In this document: piece by piece, positions 1 through 9,603 of the stretch
How positions within the stretch are numbered: position 1 is the stretch's first letter
Layout of the letters: each line of letters starts with the position of its first letter
Source of the DNA: Pachyseris speciosa
Taxonomy: Eukaryota; Cnidaria; Anthozoa; Scleractinia; Pachyseridae
Assembly: GCA_016490735.1 (NCBI GenBank)
Contig: JAEMWC010000158.1
Span: forward strand, 232,501-296,500
Direction: 5' to 3'
DNA length: 64,000 nt
Made by a program: the position numbers and the translations under genes
Notes under the pieces: generated by a model
What the model saw: only the letters and a program-made list of their open reading frames with translations
Told to the model about the DNA's origin: nothing
The model's database searches: none

Positions 1-9
1 ATCGACGAA

Positions 10-235
10 ATGAGCGAGGAATTATCGCGGTCTCGCGCTAAACGAGGTGGTAATCGAACTGTGTTGACGAAGCTTGCAAACGAAGCACATGATTTGCTGG
101 AAGAAGATGTCTTGAATCGACCACGATTGAAAATTCTGGCTGAATCGTTATTAGAGAAGTTGAAAATTGTGAAATGCCTCGACGAAGCGATTATCGATAC
201 ATGTAAGGTCGAAGACATCGAACTCGAAATAGAAG
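10..235 (+). pseudogene. BEL element 1 gag, N-terminal segment
   Basis: It starts at ATG 10 with the basic stretch MSEELSRSRAKRGG and continues as a predicted helical N-terminus (about 75 residues) up to the insertion of the second BEL fragment at 236. The reading frame runs on past 236 into antisense LTR sequence to 393, and that tail is not gag. The frame resumes at 1855 after the inserted DNA. It is the first part of the structural (capsid-like) protein of element 1. The small coiled-coil-like N-terminus fits BEL gag proteins, but no domain is diagnostic on its own. Confidence 0.75.
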
Positions 236-526
236 TGTTGGAAATCAACAGTTCACCCAACACTAGTCTCGTCTCAGATATCTTTTATTCGTTACAAAGC
301 TCACAAAATTCTCGACCGTCACCGAACACGTTTTTTCTCGACTCTCTCTTTGCGGATCAATCCTCATTGTCCATGTATTCTATGTTCACGTGATCAACTT
401 GTCGCTCAAACTTACTTACATTAATCTGCTGGTTGTCAATTACTACCACGATCCTTGTCACGATATGAATTTCCTGTTTTTCAAGTTTCACGCAACCATG
501 AGTAACGCAACTATGAATCTTCAACA
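236..526 (-). repeat. 3' LTR of BEL element 2
   Basis: On the minus strand this 291-bp segment starts TGTTGAAGATTC and ends TTTCCAACA, the usual TGT...ACA LTR termini. Just upstream on that strand is a purine run (ATGGGGGGAGGG, within 527-540) fit to be the polypurine tract. About 185 bp separate it from the integrase stop at 711. Confidence 0.75.
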
Positions 527-710
527 CCCTCCCCCCATTGTCTCGAAAAGAGAAAATGTCTATTAAACTTGTCAAACTACTCTTATTTGAAAACGAAAAC
601 CTATGATTACATTGTCCATAACTTGAAATAAAGCGAAGATTACGTAATTGTTCACAGTTTCTTAATTGTCCTCGTCATTTACGAGAGCAGCAATGCGTCC
701 TCGGGCATCC

Positions 711-1847
711 TCACAACTCAAGAGGGTAGAGCTGCTGTAGCGCTCGCTCAAGGTACGACCCGGTTGCAGTTTTCATCCTTGCGGCTCTCACTATTCCATC
801 TCGTCCAGTGATTAGCCTGTCCACTATGCCCATTTTCCATTTCCCGCGGTTTCTTTCGTCGTCTTTTACCAGCATCACGTCACCCACTGCTATGTCACTT
901 TGGTTTCCCGGATGTTTAAGGCGATGCTGCTCGCGTAATCCACGTAGATAGTCATCCGTCCACCGTCGCCACATCGTGTCTTTACACCGCTTGAGGTACT
1001 TCGCGCGCTTCCTGAGGTCTGGGGATTCTAGATGATGGTGCTCCAACTCCGGTAGGAGGTTTGGTTGTCCGAACAGCAACGAGTTAGGGGTGAGAACCGG
1101 TAGTTGTGGATCGTCCTCCACGTAGCTAAGGGGGCGGTTGTTAAGTGCGACTTCGACGTCTAATAAAACGTCCTGCAGCTCTGCCCATGTCAATAAGCCA
1201 CCACCGATGGACTTATACAGCGCTCGTTTGACCAATCCGATAAGGCGTTCGAACTGTCCTCCCCACCAGGGAGCCCTGCTTAGGTTGAACTGCCACATTA
1301 TTCTGTGCTTCGCCAGGTAATCGTGAACTTTCTCGTCGTTCATAATGGTCTTGAGGAGGTTCGCGGCGCCAACAAACGTTTTCCCATTGTCGGAGTAGAT
1401 CTTTTCTGGACGTCCCCGGTGTGCGACGAACCTCTTCAAACTGGTAATGAATTCTGTGGTCTCCATGTTTGGCAGCAATTCTAAATAGATTCCACGTGTT
1501 AGACTACAAGCGTAGAGTACAATGTACGCCTTGCCTTCGTTCGTCTTTCCCTTTCGGTACTTCAGAGGACCGGCGAAGTCAACACCGATCACTTGAAATG
1601 CTGCTCTTCCTTCAGTTCGGTCCCTCGGTAAATTCCCAGGGGGTGGGCTTTTTAATGCGACTGCCTGGAATCTTTTACATCCATAGCATTTCTTAATCAC
1701 CTTCTTCGCTAGTCGTCTAAGTCTCGGTACCCAGTACCGTTCGCGCACTTTTGTTAGAGTGAGTCCTACTCCCCCATGGAGTGTGGCCTGATGAGAAACC
1801 ATTGTTAGTTTCTCCGTGAAGGGGTGACTGTCCGGGAGATAAATGGG
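711..1847 (-). pseudogene. BEL/Pao integrase, 5'-truncated (element 2)
   Basis: The open minus-strand frame runs from the insertion edge (1847) to a stop at 711, about 378 residues. The HHCC zinc domain is visible (HGGVGLTLTKVRERYW, then CYGCKRF). The catalytic core follows, with first D in GVDFAGPL, second D in YSDNGKTFVGAA and E in APWWGGQFERL. The C-terminal part has NNRPLSYV, a tract ending in WRRWTDDYL and an SH3-like end (AVGDVMLVKDD). The frame is intact, but it has no start of its own and lacks the rest of pol. It is clearly a different BEL lineage from element 1, whose integrase reads APWWGGFWERL. Confidence 0.92.
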
Positions 1848-1854
1848 ATAGAAG

Positions 1855-2332
1855 AATCGTACGAAATTAACGAAAGAGCGTTGGAAACACGACGAAGGAT
1901 CATGGATGCGTTAGCCGCTGTCGAGACGGTCCCCGACAAGTCCGACAACAAGGAAAATGGTGGAATCAATGGGCCCTTGGTTTCCCTTGAATCGCCTCCT
2001 ATTTCTGGAGATCAACACGCAAATGTAACGTTAAATTTGGATTCTGGAAGTCCCCCAATTCATGTGCCGGGGAGCTCGAACGCTAACACAGTACACGCTG
2101 GAAACACGCAATCGTCGGGGAGCTCGAATGCGAACACACTACACTCTGGAAACACACAATCATCGGGGAGCACTGATCATGCAGGTATGGTTCAACAAAC
2201 TAACTTTAGTTCGTTTGCTAATCCAAAGGCAAAGTTACCTAAGCTCATTCTACCGAAGTTTAGAGGTGAAATTACTCAATGGCAGACGTTCTGGGATAGC
2301 TTCAATAGTTCCATTCACGTAAATCCTCATCT
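1855..2332 (+). pseudogene. BEL element 1 gag, middle segment (start of DUF1759-type region)
   Basis: This continues the gag frame after the antisense insertion: an acidic/helical stretch with ERALETRRRIMDAL, then a low-complexity Ser/Asn/Thr/Gly linker. The linker holds a 48-bp near-duplicate (SSGSSNANT-type repeats). The conserved LPKLILPKFRGE / WQTFWDSF motif opens the DUF1759 region of BEL gag. The frame is broken at 2333 by the foldback transposon and resumes at 6222. Confidence 0.88.
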
Positions 2333-2407
2333 TACCCTGCGAGCAGAGGCCCTTCGATCTTCCTAGAAAAGTCGGGAAGAGGAAGGAACCTCTGCCAGCC
2401 GCCTCGA
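2333..2407 (+). repeat. Left terminal inverted repeat of the foldback element
   Basis: It matches the reverse complement of 6138-6212 with one visible mismatch (near 2367). Homology stops at about 2407, and the arms then differ until the internal minisatellites. Confidence 0.9.
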
Positions 2408-2628
2408 CTTTCCCTGTTGAGCATGCGTCAAATTCAAATATAACCGACGCTTTCATTAGCAATTAACTATTAATATTTTCTCGCGAGGTTCTTGCACGGC
2501 AAAATAGTCTCAAGGATTCGTTGCAAAAAAGCGAAGTATTTCCAGTTTTAATCCAGGCGATTCTTTTAGGGAATCGTCTCGTATTTTAGGTTCTTCTAAG
2601 ACCCCAGGGAAAAAGGTGACGAAAAAAC

Positions 2629-2835
2629 ATGAACTGCAGGAAAAGATTCGGTGTTTTTGTTGTGCGGTATGTCGGCACGGAACGATGTACATTTGAAGTG
2701 AAACATCACACTGGCCTTCGAGATAAGTTACAGAGCATCTTAGAGGAAAATTTTGACTTAACTGTTCAGTCATGTGGTGTCTGTAGACCATGTGGCAAAC
2801 GGAATCGTTGGATAAAAGGAATGCGTGTACCTTAG
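2629..2835 (+). other. Small Cys-rich reading frame in the left arm, unrecognised
   Basis: This 68-residue frame contains the Cys cluster SCGVCRPCGKRN near its C-terminus and an RCTFEV stretch earlier, a little like an N-terminal zinc-binding fragment of a transposase. It ends in the 22-bp motif that borders the minisatellite and has no counterpart in the right arm. It could be a relic of the parent transposase or chance. I do not assign a function. Confidence 0.25.
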
Positions 2836-2844
2836 TGCCAACTG

Positions 2845-3262
2845 TTTTCCTACGACATAGGAAAACGGAATTCGAAGTTCCATTTTCGTTTTCCGTTTTC
2901 CTACGACTTGGGAAAACGGAATTCGAACTTCCATTTTCGTTTTCCGTTTTCCTACAACATTGGAAAACGGAATTCGAACTTCCATTTTCATTTTCCGTTT
3001 TCTTACGACATGGGAAAACGGAATTCGAACTTCCATTTTCGTTTTCCGTTTTCCTACGACTTGGGAAAACGGAATTCGAACTTCCATTTTCGTTTTCCGT
3101 TTTCCTACGACTTGGGAAAACGGAATTCGAACTTCCATTTTCGTTTTCCGTTTTCCTACGACTTGGGAAAACGGAATTCGAACTTCCATTTTCGTTTTCC
3201 GTTTTCCTACGGTATGGAAAAACGAAATTCGAACTTCCATTTTCGTTTTTCGTTTCCATATT
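2845..3262 (+). repeat. 51-bp minisatellite, left arm (8 units)
   Basis: The unit phase marker TACGAC/TACAAC recurs at 2851, 2902, 2953, 3004, 3055, 3106, 3157 and about 3208, an exact 51-bp period. Each unit has GGAAAACGGAATTCGAA followed by TTCGTTTTCCGTTTTCC, so the unit is itself an imperfect palindrome with an EcoRI-type GAATTC. Because 51 is a multiple of three, long open frames appear on both strands. They are by-products of the repeat. Confidence 0.95.
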
Positions 3263-3289
3263 TTTGTCATTTCTGTATTATATTTAAAC

Positions 3290-4395
3290 CGGAAGAGTGT
3301 CGGCCCTTCCTGTGAATGAGCGCAAGAAAATGGAATTATTATGGAGTTACAAATCACGGAATGAAATTGCTTTTTAGGTCCCACTATTAAGTTAAACAAT
3401 TTCAATAGGCTGTTTAGACCTAGATAACTGTATAAATGTAACGTAAATATCGCCTTTCTCTAAATATCTCGAAAAAGTTTTAAATATCTCAAAAATATCT
3501 AGCTTTATTTTCATAAATATTACAGTAACAACCTCACAAAGTAGCCTGTCTTCTAAAATGGCAACACAAATTTCAGCATGTCAGCAAATGTTCTTGTGCA
3601 GAATACAACAAAACGTTAAATGATTTTACATAAAGTCGGCCTTAGACTTATTTCAGTACCAAACAGCCTCCAAGAAGACTAGGGCAGTGCAGTTACAAGC
3701 AGAGTTATCGATTATTTACTCGGAGCATTAGCGCTGCTTCTACGCGGTCTAAAGGGACACTATTGTATGGTTTGTGTGTGAGTTTGCTTCAGGTTCAGAG
3801 GGTACGTCAATTGGAACTGCATCTGACCTTTCAGCATCAGCATCCGCCATTCTGTTGAACAGGCAATCCCTAACAGAAGACACATGGCATATATTATAAA
3901 TGGAGAATACTGTTGAATCTGATTACTGCAGGCCTATATGAGGAGATTTGTTTGAATCTCTGTCACTGTAATGCCAATGCCCTAATTAACATTGAACTAA
4001 GTAGCTGTCTCTCTCAATTTTCCTAGGAAAACAACATGATTTGAATAAGTTTTCCTCAATTCCAAATATAATTTTTTCTAAATATCATGAGATGTTCTAA
4101 ATCTCCCAAAATCCTATATATATCTCAAAAAAATACCCGGATATTTGTATCTAGGCCTAAGGCTTTTCATGATTCGATCATGATAGATTTGGAATATAAC
4201 CTCATGCTGTGATGTTGAACAGTCAATTGTGCCATCAGCAACGAACGCCATGATGACATTACACTTCGCTAACTACAGCCCCTTAGATTCGGGTGACGGT
4301 TCTTAATTACCTCGATATCAGAAGGTCTTCATAGCTGTTATTTAAATTTCCGCAATAAGAAAACGGTGCGAAAAAAGACTTCATCAAAGGATATT
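3290..4395. other. Interior of foldback element, no gene seen
   Basis: This is AT-rich unique-looking sequence without a convincing coding region or RNA. It is presumably the interior of the transposon, possibly with a further degraded insertion. Confidence 0.5.
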
Positions 4396-4400
4396 TTCTA

Positions 4401-4532
4401 AGGCCCGGTTCATACGTCGCATTTCTGCCGTGTCGAATGCAATTCAAACAAAAGATAATGAGGCAAATCATCTCATTATCTATTGTCTCAATTGCATTCG
4501 ACACGGCAGAAATGCGACGTATGAACCGGGCC
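4401..4532. repeat. Hairpin MITE, TA target
   Basis: Two arms of about 45 bp starting AGGCCCGGTTCATACG form a near-perfect inverted repeat around a short loop that is itself partly palindromic (AGATAATGAGG / CTCATTATC). TA flanks both sides (4399-4400 and 4533-4534), which fits a Tc1/mariner-type non-autonomous element. Confidence 0.75.
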
Positions 4533-4664
4533 TAAGGCGGTCATCTTGTTTGTTATCATCTGTGCTTTGTTAGCGACAGAAAGTGCCAACGTTCTTCCGA
4601 TTCAAGTGAACTGGGATTCATATAAGGATTTATATAAAGGAGGTTGGAATATACGACCGCTATA

Positions 4665-4843
4665 GACCCTTTTCATAATGGCGCCCGACAAATTATTATT
4701 TTATTTTTATGATAATGAGCCCTAGTAGCCTCGTCAGCATGTGCAAAATTCAATAGAATTTTTTCATTAAAGTGAGGTTAGTAGGGCTAATTAACACATA
4801 TACAAAAGAATAATTAAAATCGTCCGCCATTATGAAAAAGGTC
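4665..4843. repeat. MITE with TA target duplication, 179 bp
   Basis: The ends GACCCTTTTCATAATGGCG and the inverse of GTCCGCCATTATGAAAAAGG pair as terminal inverted repeats. TA dinucleotides flank at 4663-4664 and 4844-4845. It is non-coding. Confidence 0.75.
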
Positions 4844-4849
4844 TATTGG

Positions 4850-5400
4850 CGGGAGCATCTAGGGGGTGGTGGGGGGAGGCATGCTCCCTGGGAAATTTTG
4901 AAATGTTGGAGTCAACCAGTTGCGTCAAAAGGAAGGAAAATGAAAAAGTGATCGACATTATTTTATCGATGCGCATTCGAATTTATATTTACAAATCTAC
5001 ATATATGATTCATTTCATATATCACTTACACTCATTTGATTATGTTAAATTCAGTTGATGTGACTTTAGCAATTGAGGTCAGCAGGCTGAACAGGCTTGT
5101 TTTTTTATGCTTTTTTGTGCTTCATAAAAAAAAATTGAAGAAACAAGCAACTAACCCTAGCAAGAAGCACACCAAAGCTTATCTTAGCGCCCCCAGTGAT
5201 GCATGCCGGACTGCAGATCCAAAATACGCTCAATTTGCGGCTCTGAGCGACATGCTCTATTGTGTTTTACATTACCAGGTCCTGCCTTATCTTATTTTTT
5301 TTTTCAGCACGTTTCTGTGGTAACCGAAAGTTTTTAGACATTAATGTCTTAATTTTAGGGGGTTCGACCAAAGCCCCCGAACCAACCTTAGATCCGCCCC
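4850..5400. other. Interior of foldback element, no gene seen
   Basis: No supported feature. Near 5005 a short symmetric stretch (ATATATGATTCATTTCATAT) recurs around 31400, so it may be part of a dispersed repeat. Confidence 0.4.
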
Positions 5401-5439
5401 AGGAAATACAGAAATGACAAAAACACGGAAACGAAAAAC

Positions 5440-5744
5440 GAAAATCGAAGTTCGAATTCCGTTTTTCAAAATATTAGGAAAACGGAAAACGAAAATGGAA
5501 GTTCGAATTCCGTTTTCCCATGTCGTAGGAAAACGGAAAACGAAAATGGAAGTTCGAATTCCGTTTTCCAATGTCGTAAGAAAACGGAAAACGAAAATGG
5601 AAGTTCGAATTCCGTTTTCCAATGTTGTAGGAAAACGGAAAAACGAAAATGGAAGTTCGAATTCCGTTTTCCAATCTCGTAGGAAAACGGAAAACGAAAA
5701 TGGAAGTTGGAATTCCGTTTTCCAATGTCGTAGGAAAACGGTTG
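5440..5744 (-). repeat. 51-bp minisatellite, right arm (about 6 units), inverse of 2845-3262
   Basis: These are the same 51-bp units as the left arm in opposite orientation. The inner boundary (ACAGAAATGACAAAAA near 5408-5425) and outer boundary (GTTGGCACTAAGGTACACGC, 5741-5760) both match the left arm in reverse. The arrays are therefore part of the two arms, not separate expansions. Confidence 0.93.
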
Positions 5745-6137
5745 GCACTAAGGTACACGCATTAAAAGGAATAGTGTGATCATTCAACAAATTACTGAAG
5801 CGAGCTCCGTTCAAAATACTCTTCAGTGACTCCTTGTCCTGTCGCAAGACGATCAGTGTAAAGCGACTCACAAAACCAAGCCCATCGCCCAAAGCTTACA
5901 AGAAAATCCGCTCTGGTCGTTCATCGCTGTTGTCGTCTGCCTGTAAAGATGACGAGTTGAGATCTTACGGATTTCGACAGAGAAACGAAGTAGACGAGTG
6001 TAAACAATGAACCGCGGGCACCTATTTAGTCAGTAATTTCTAGCAAAGCGCATGCGTTTGGGGCCAAAACCGGTCTGACTGGTTTCTAACCGGACTGACT
6101 CATCCACTTCGGTGGATGAACGGCACATCAAAGAAAG

Positions 6138-6212
6138 TCGAGGCGGCTGGCAGAGGTTCCTTCCTCTTCCCGACTTATCTAGGAAGATCGAAGGGCCTCT
6201 GCTCGCAGGGTA
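6138..6212 (-). repeat. Right terminal inverted repeat of the foldback element
   Basis: It is the reverse complement of 2333-2407. The target copy TCCTCATCT follows at 6213-6221 and BEL gag resumes. Confidence 0.9.
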
Positions 6213-6886
6213 TCCTCATCTAAGCCCGATAGATAAATTCAATCATTTGCATTCGTTGTTGGAAGGCCAAGCAGCCCGCGCTATACAAGGATTGACTCGA
6301 ACAGACGCGAATTATCAATCGGCTATTGAAATTTTGCAGAATCGTTTTGGAAGGCCCCAGAACATAATTTCAACGCATATGGATGAGTTGCTGAAAATTC
6401 CTGCGTGTACTAGCGACAAGGCTTCACAGCTCCGATTCGTGTATGACAAGATTAGTGTAAACGTGCGCGGTCTGGAGTCCCTTGGTGTCGGTTCTAACCA
6501 GTATGGAAGCTTGTTAATTCCTGTGATTATGTCCAAATTACCGCAAGAAGTACGAATTCAAGTCGCTAGAAACACGGCTCAAGAGGTCTGGCAAATGTCT
6601 GACATATTGAATGTGATTCGACAGGAAGTTGAAGCACGAGAGATTAGCGAAGGTGTAAAGGTGAATGCTGACAAATCTAAACAAACATACAATCAGATGA
6701 GAACACCGCCTGCTGCAGCTCTTATCGCTAAAGTTAACGAAGGCACGCGACCCTCGCCAGCTGGAACCCAAATTAAGTGTGCTTATTGTCGTGGCCGTCA
6801 TTATTCAGCTTCTTGTGATCGTGTTACCGACCTGCAAGCTCGTTTGGAAATCCTCCGAAGAGATCGAAGATGTTTTGTTTGCTTGC
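6213..6886 (+). pseudogene. BEL element 1 gag, C-terminal segment (DUF1759-type and first zinc knuckle)
   Basis: The reading frame includes KFNHLHSLLEGQAARAIQGL and an EILQNRFGRPQ stretch typical of BEL gag. Near the end is a CCHC knuckle (CAYCRGRHYSASC), then the start of a second (CFVC). A duplicated TTGC near 6878-6888 shifts the frame inside that second knuckle. Upstream residues from an ATG at 6112 belong to the foldback terminal repeat, not to gag. Confidence 0.9.
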
Positions 6887-8014
6887 TTGCGATTCGGTCA
6901 TCAAAGCAGTTCGTGTAGTTTGGACTGTCGGCGCTGCCACGGAAAACATCATCAGTCCCTGTGTCGCCACACGAATTCACCGAGAGAGTCATCTACCCCA
7001 AGCGAGTATTCGCAGAACACGCAGACTCTCGTGAGTCACGTAACAAACAGTCACACAATGGATAGTCACGCAATGGAAGGTCACGTAGTGGATGGACAAA
7101 CAATGGATGGTCACGTAATGGAAGGTCACGTAATGGATGGTCACGCAGTGAACACACAACCTCAGAGAATCACAACAACCGCCAGTTCTGGAACGAAGGG
7201 ACACGTTTTATTGCAAACCGCCACTGCACTCGCGACAAATCAAGATGGGTCGAAATCCACAAGGGTGAAAATATTGTTCGACTGTGGAAGCCAACGTTCA
7301 TATTTAACGAATAGTCTTAAGTCTAGGCTTAGCCTGAAACCCACAAAGACGGAAACCCTTCACCTCAACACATTTGGAGAAAGGAACTTTCGAAAACAAA
7401 AATGCGATGTTGTAACTTTGCATCTTGAGAGCTGCAACGACGAGACGGTGAAGGTTTCGGTCCTTAGTTTTCCTGCTATTTGTTCTCCGCTCCCGACAAG
7501 AGTAGACGCAAGCAGCTACCCGCATTTGCAGGGATTGCAATTAGCGGACTGCTCCGATTCTCAAGATTCAATTGATGTCCTTATTGGATCTGACTATTAC
7601 TGGGACTTCGTAACCAATGAAATCGTGCGCGGAGACTTTGGTCCTACTGCGATCAATAGTAAATTCGGATGGCTGCTCTCAGAACCAACGGAGTTCGCTA
7701 CTAGTTCTGAAACAACTGTGACAAACCTAATCATATCGGGCAACAGCAATGGTTTGTTCGACCACACCCAAGACCCTCTCGTTGACACTTTGAAGCAGTT
7801 CTGGGAAACTGAATCTATCGGAATCAAAGGAGAATCGGAATACGAACAGTCAACCGATTGTTTCAACGACAATGTGCGATTTAATGATGAACGTTACGAA
7901 GTGGAACTCCCGTGGAAGGAGAATCGACCTGTCATATCGAGTGATAACGAACTGTGTGTAAACCGTCTCAAATCTCTGCAACGAAGATTGTTGAAGGACC
8001 CAGAGTTAATTTAG
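6887..8014 (+). pseudogene. BEL element 1: remaining zinc knuckles, aspartic protease, start of RT
   Basis: The frame picks up in the second knuckle (GHQSSSC) and contains a third (CRRCHGKHHQSLC). A 60-residue His/Met-rich tract of imperfect 'SHxMDGHxM' repeats (7034-7150) is a local expansion. The DUF1758-type protease follows, with its active-site region reading ILFDCGSQRSYL: DCG where retropepsins usually have DSG or DTG. The frame ends at an in-frame TAG (8012-8014). The next frame continues in the same phase, so this is a nonsense change. Confidence 0.9.
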
Positions 8015-9309
8015 GAATACCATCGAATCATTGAAGATCAAATCAGACAGGGAATTGTGGAAAAGGTTCACGCAGAGCAAGGCGAAGTCAACGAAAGCGA
8101 AACTGTGTATTATTTACCGCACCATGGTGTGATCCGAAGAAATCGAGAAACGACTAAGGTGAGAATCGTGTACGAAGGATCAGCTAACCCACCTGGACGC
8201 AATCACTCCTTGAACGATTGTCTGCAAACTGGTCCTAATTATACACCTCAGTTGTTTGACACTCTTGTTAAATTTCTCTGGCACAAAATTGGTCTGACAG
8301 CCGATATCGAGAAGGCTTTTCTGATGGTTGGAATTAGCGAAACCGACAAGGACATGCTGAGATTCTTGTGGTTTAAGGATCCTGGCGACCTGAATTCCGA
8401 AATTGAACATTTAAGGTTTACGAGACTGGTGTTTGGACTGAGACCATCGCCAGCCATTTTAGGATCGACGATTCGACACCATTTAGATGCGCAACTATCA
8501 GAGGAGTTCAACATGGAATTGATCGAGCGGTTAAAGAATTCCCTGTATGTGGATGATCTCGTTACCGGAGAAGCGAACGACGATGAGGTGTTGGATTTGT
8601 ACTCGAAGTCCAAATCAATTATGCAGCGAGGTGGATTCAATTTGCGAAAATGGAACACTAACTCGACCGTTGTACGAGAGGCAATCAACCGATCAACCGA
8701 GGAAGTGATGCCCCCATCTGTATCCGAAGTCGTAAAGTCCGTCACCGAAGAAGATGAATCCTATGCAAAGGCCACAACAGGACCACCAGTCAATGACGAC
8801 AAGACCGCTGACAGCAATATTGTCAAGGTGTTGGGCTCGATTTGGAATATTTCGACCGATGAGTTCACGTTTGACTTGTCTGATCTTTCAGAACAAGCTA
8901 AGCTGCTTGCGACTACAAAGCGATCGTTGCTGAAGATCTCAGCTAAAATATTTGATCCGCTTGGACTGTTGAGCCCATTTACTATACAGTGGAAGGTCTT
9001 ATTTCAAGTACTTTGTAATGAGCGCACCGATTGGGATGAACAATTGAGTCACAAACACTTGAAGAAGTGGAATTCACTCATTGCCGAACTTCAAACACTG
9101 AACAGTGATCGCATACCTAGATGTTACTTCGACAGCCATTCAGGAAGTTTGCTGAAATCAGCGCAACTTCACTGTTTCAGCGATGCATCTGAAAGAGCGT
9201 ACGCAGCGGTCATTTATCTTCGCTCGCTTTACGAGGATGGACATGTGGAGGTCAATTTGATCGCATCGAAGACCAAGATTGCACCGTTAAAGAAACAGAG
9301 CATCCCAGG
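8015..9309 (+). pseudogene. BEL element 1 reverse transcriptase and RNase H
   Basis: RT motifs appear in order: KVRIVYEGSA, DIEKAFLMVGI (first catalytic Asp), FGLRPSPAIL and SLYVDDLV with the YVDD active site. The connection domain includes ISAKIFDPLGLLSPFTI, a BEL/Pao hallmark. RNase H begins at HCFSDASERAYAAVIY with its first Asp. A one-base loss near 9308 shifts the frame into 9310-9600. Open length and motifs are otherwise good, so decay is recent. Confidence 0.93.
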
Positions 9310-9603
9310 CTTGAGTTACTCGGCGCTACGATTCTGGCACGACTGGCTAAAACTGTGCAGAACGCCTTGCCCCAGAAGTTAGAAACTGTGTACTGGGTCG
9401 ACTCCATGACAGTCTTATGCTGGATCAGGAATACAAGGCCATGGAAACAGTACGTCATGAGCAGGGTGCAAGAGATCCGTGAGAGCACCACTCCCGCGTC
9501 TTGGAATTTCTGTCCCGGCGAACAGAATCCAGCCGATATCCCTTCGCGTGGATTGACAGAGAGCGAACTGGTCACCGAGCACAAATGGTGGAAGGGTCCA
9601 TAA
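9310..9603 (+). pseudogene. BEL element 1 RNase H end / RT-integrase connector
   Basis: In the shifted frame, TVYWVDSMTVLCWI and NPADIPSRGL are the usual BEL RNase H C-terminal motifs. The frame is closed by TAA at 9601-9603 and reopens in the same phase, so this is a nonsense change rather than a natural end. Confidence 0.88.

Larger units (their letters stand above)
236..1847 (-). mobile_element. 5'-truncated BEL/Pao fragment (element 2) inserted antisense in element 1 gag
   Basis: It holds only the integrase end of pol plus one LTR, in minus orientation. The ends are sharp. ATAGAAG occurs at 229-235 and again at 1848-1854, and element 1 gag is open on both sides. Total inserted length (1619 bp with one ATAGAAG) puts the flanking gag frames in register. 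The upstream end falls inside the integrase zinc region, with no 5' LTR, gag or RT. A 5'-truncated LTR element with its own target duplication is not what normal integrase-mediated insertion of two LTR ends gives. Confidence 0.85.
2333..6212. mobile_element. Mutator/Rehavkus-like foldback DNA transposon (3.88 kb) in BEL gag
   Basis: The ends are near-perfect 75-bp inverted repeats beginning TACCCTGCGAGCAGAGGCCC (2333-2407 and 6138-6212). The element is flanked by the exact 9-bp duplication TCCTCATCT (2324-2332 and 6213-6221). Inside, both arms carry inverted arrays of a 51-bp minisatellite (2845-3262 and 5440-5744), each bounded by the same 22-bp motif starting ATGCGTGTACC. A 9-bp target duplication plus long repeat-filled arms is the pattern described for Rehavkus-type Mutator elements and for foldback elements. 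I see no transposase, so it is probably non-autonomous. The middle carries two MITEs. Confidence 0.85.

Noticed and set aside
2510..3405. Long minus- and plus-strand frames of 120-250 residues with repeated ENGSSNSVF / VGKRKTKMEVRIPFS
   Set aside because: They are translations of the 51-bp minisatellite (a multiple of three) in several frames on both strands, not proteins.
6112..6212. ATG 6112 as the start of BEL gag
   Set aside because: These bases are the foldback transposon's terminal repeat. The gag frame properly comes from 2332 and resumes after the 9-bp target copy.
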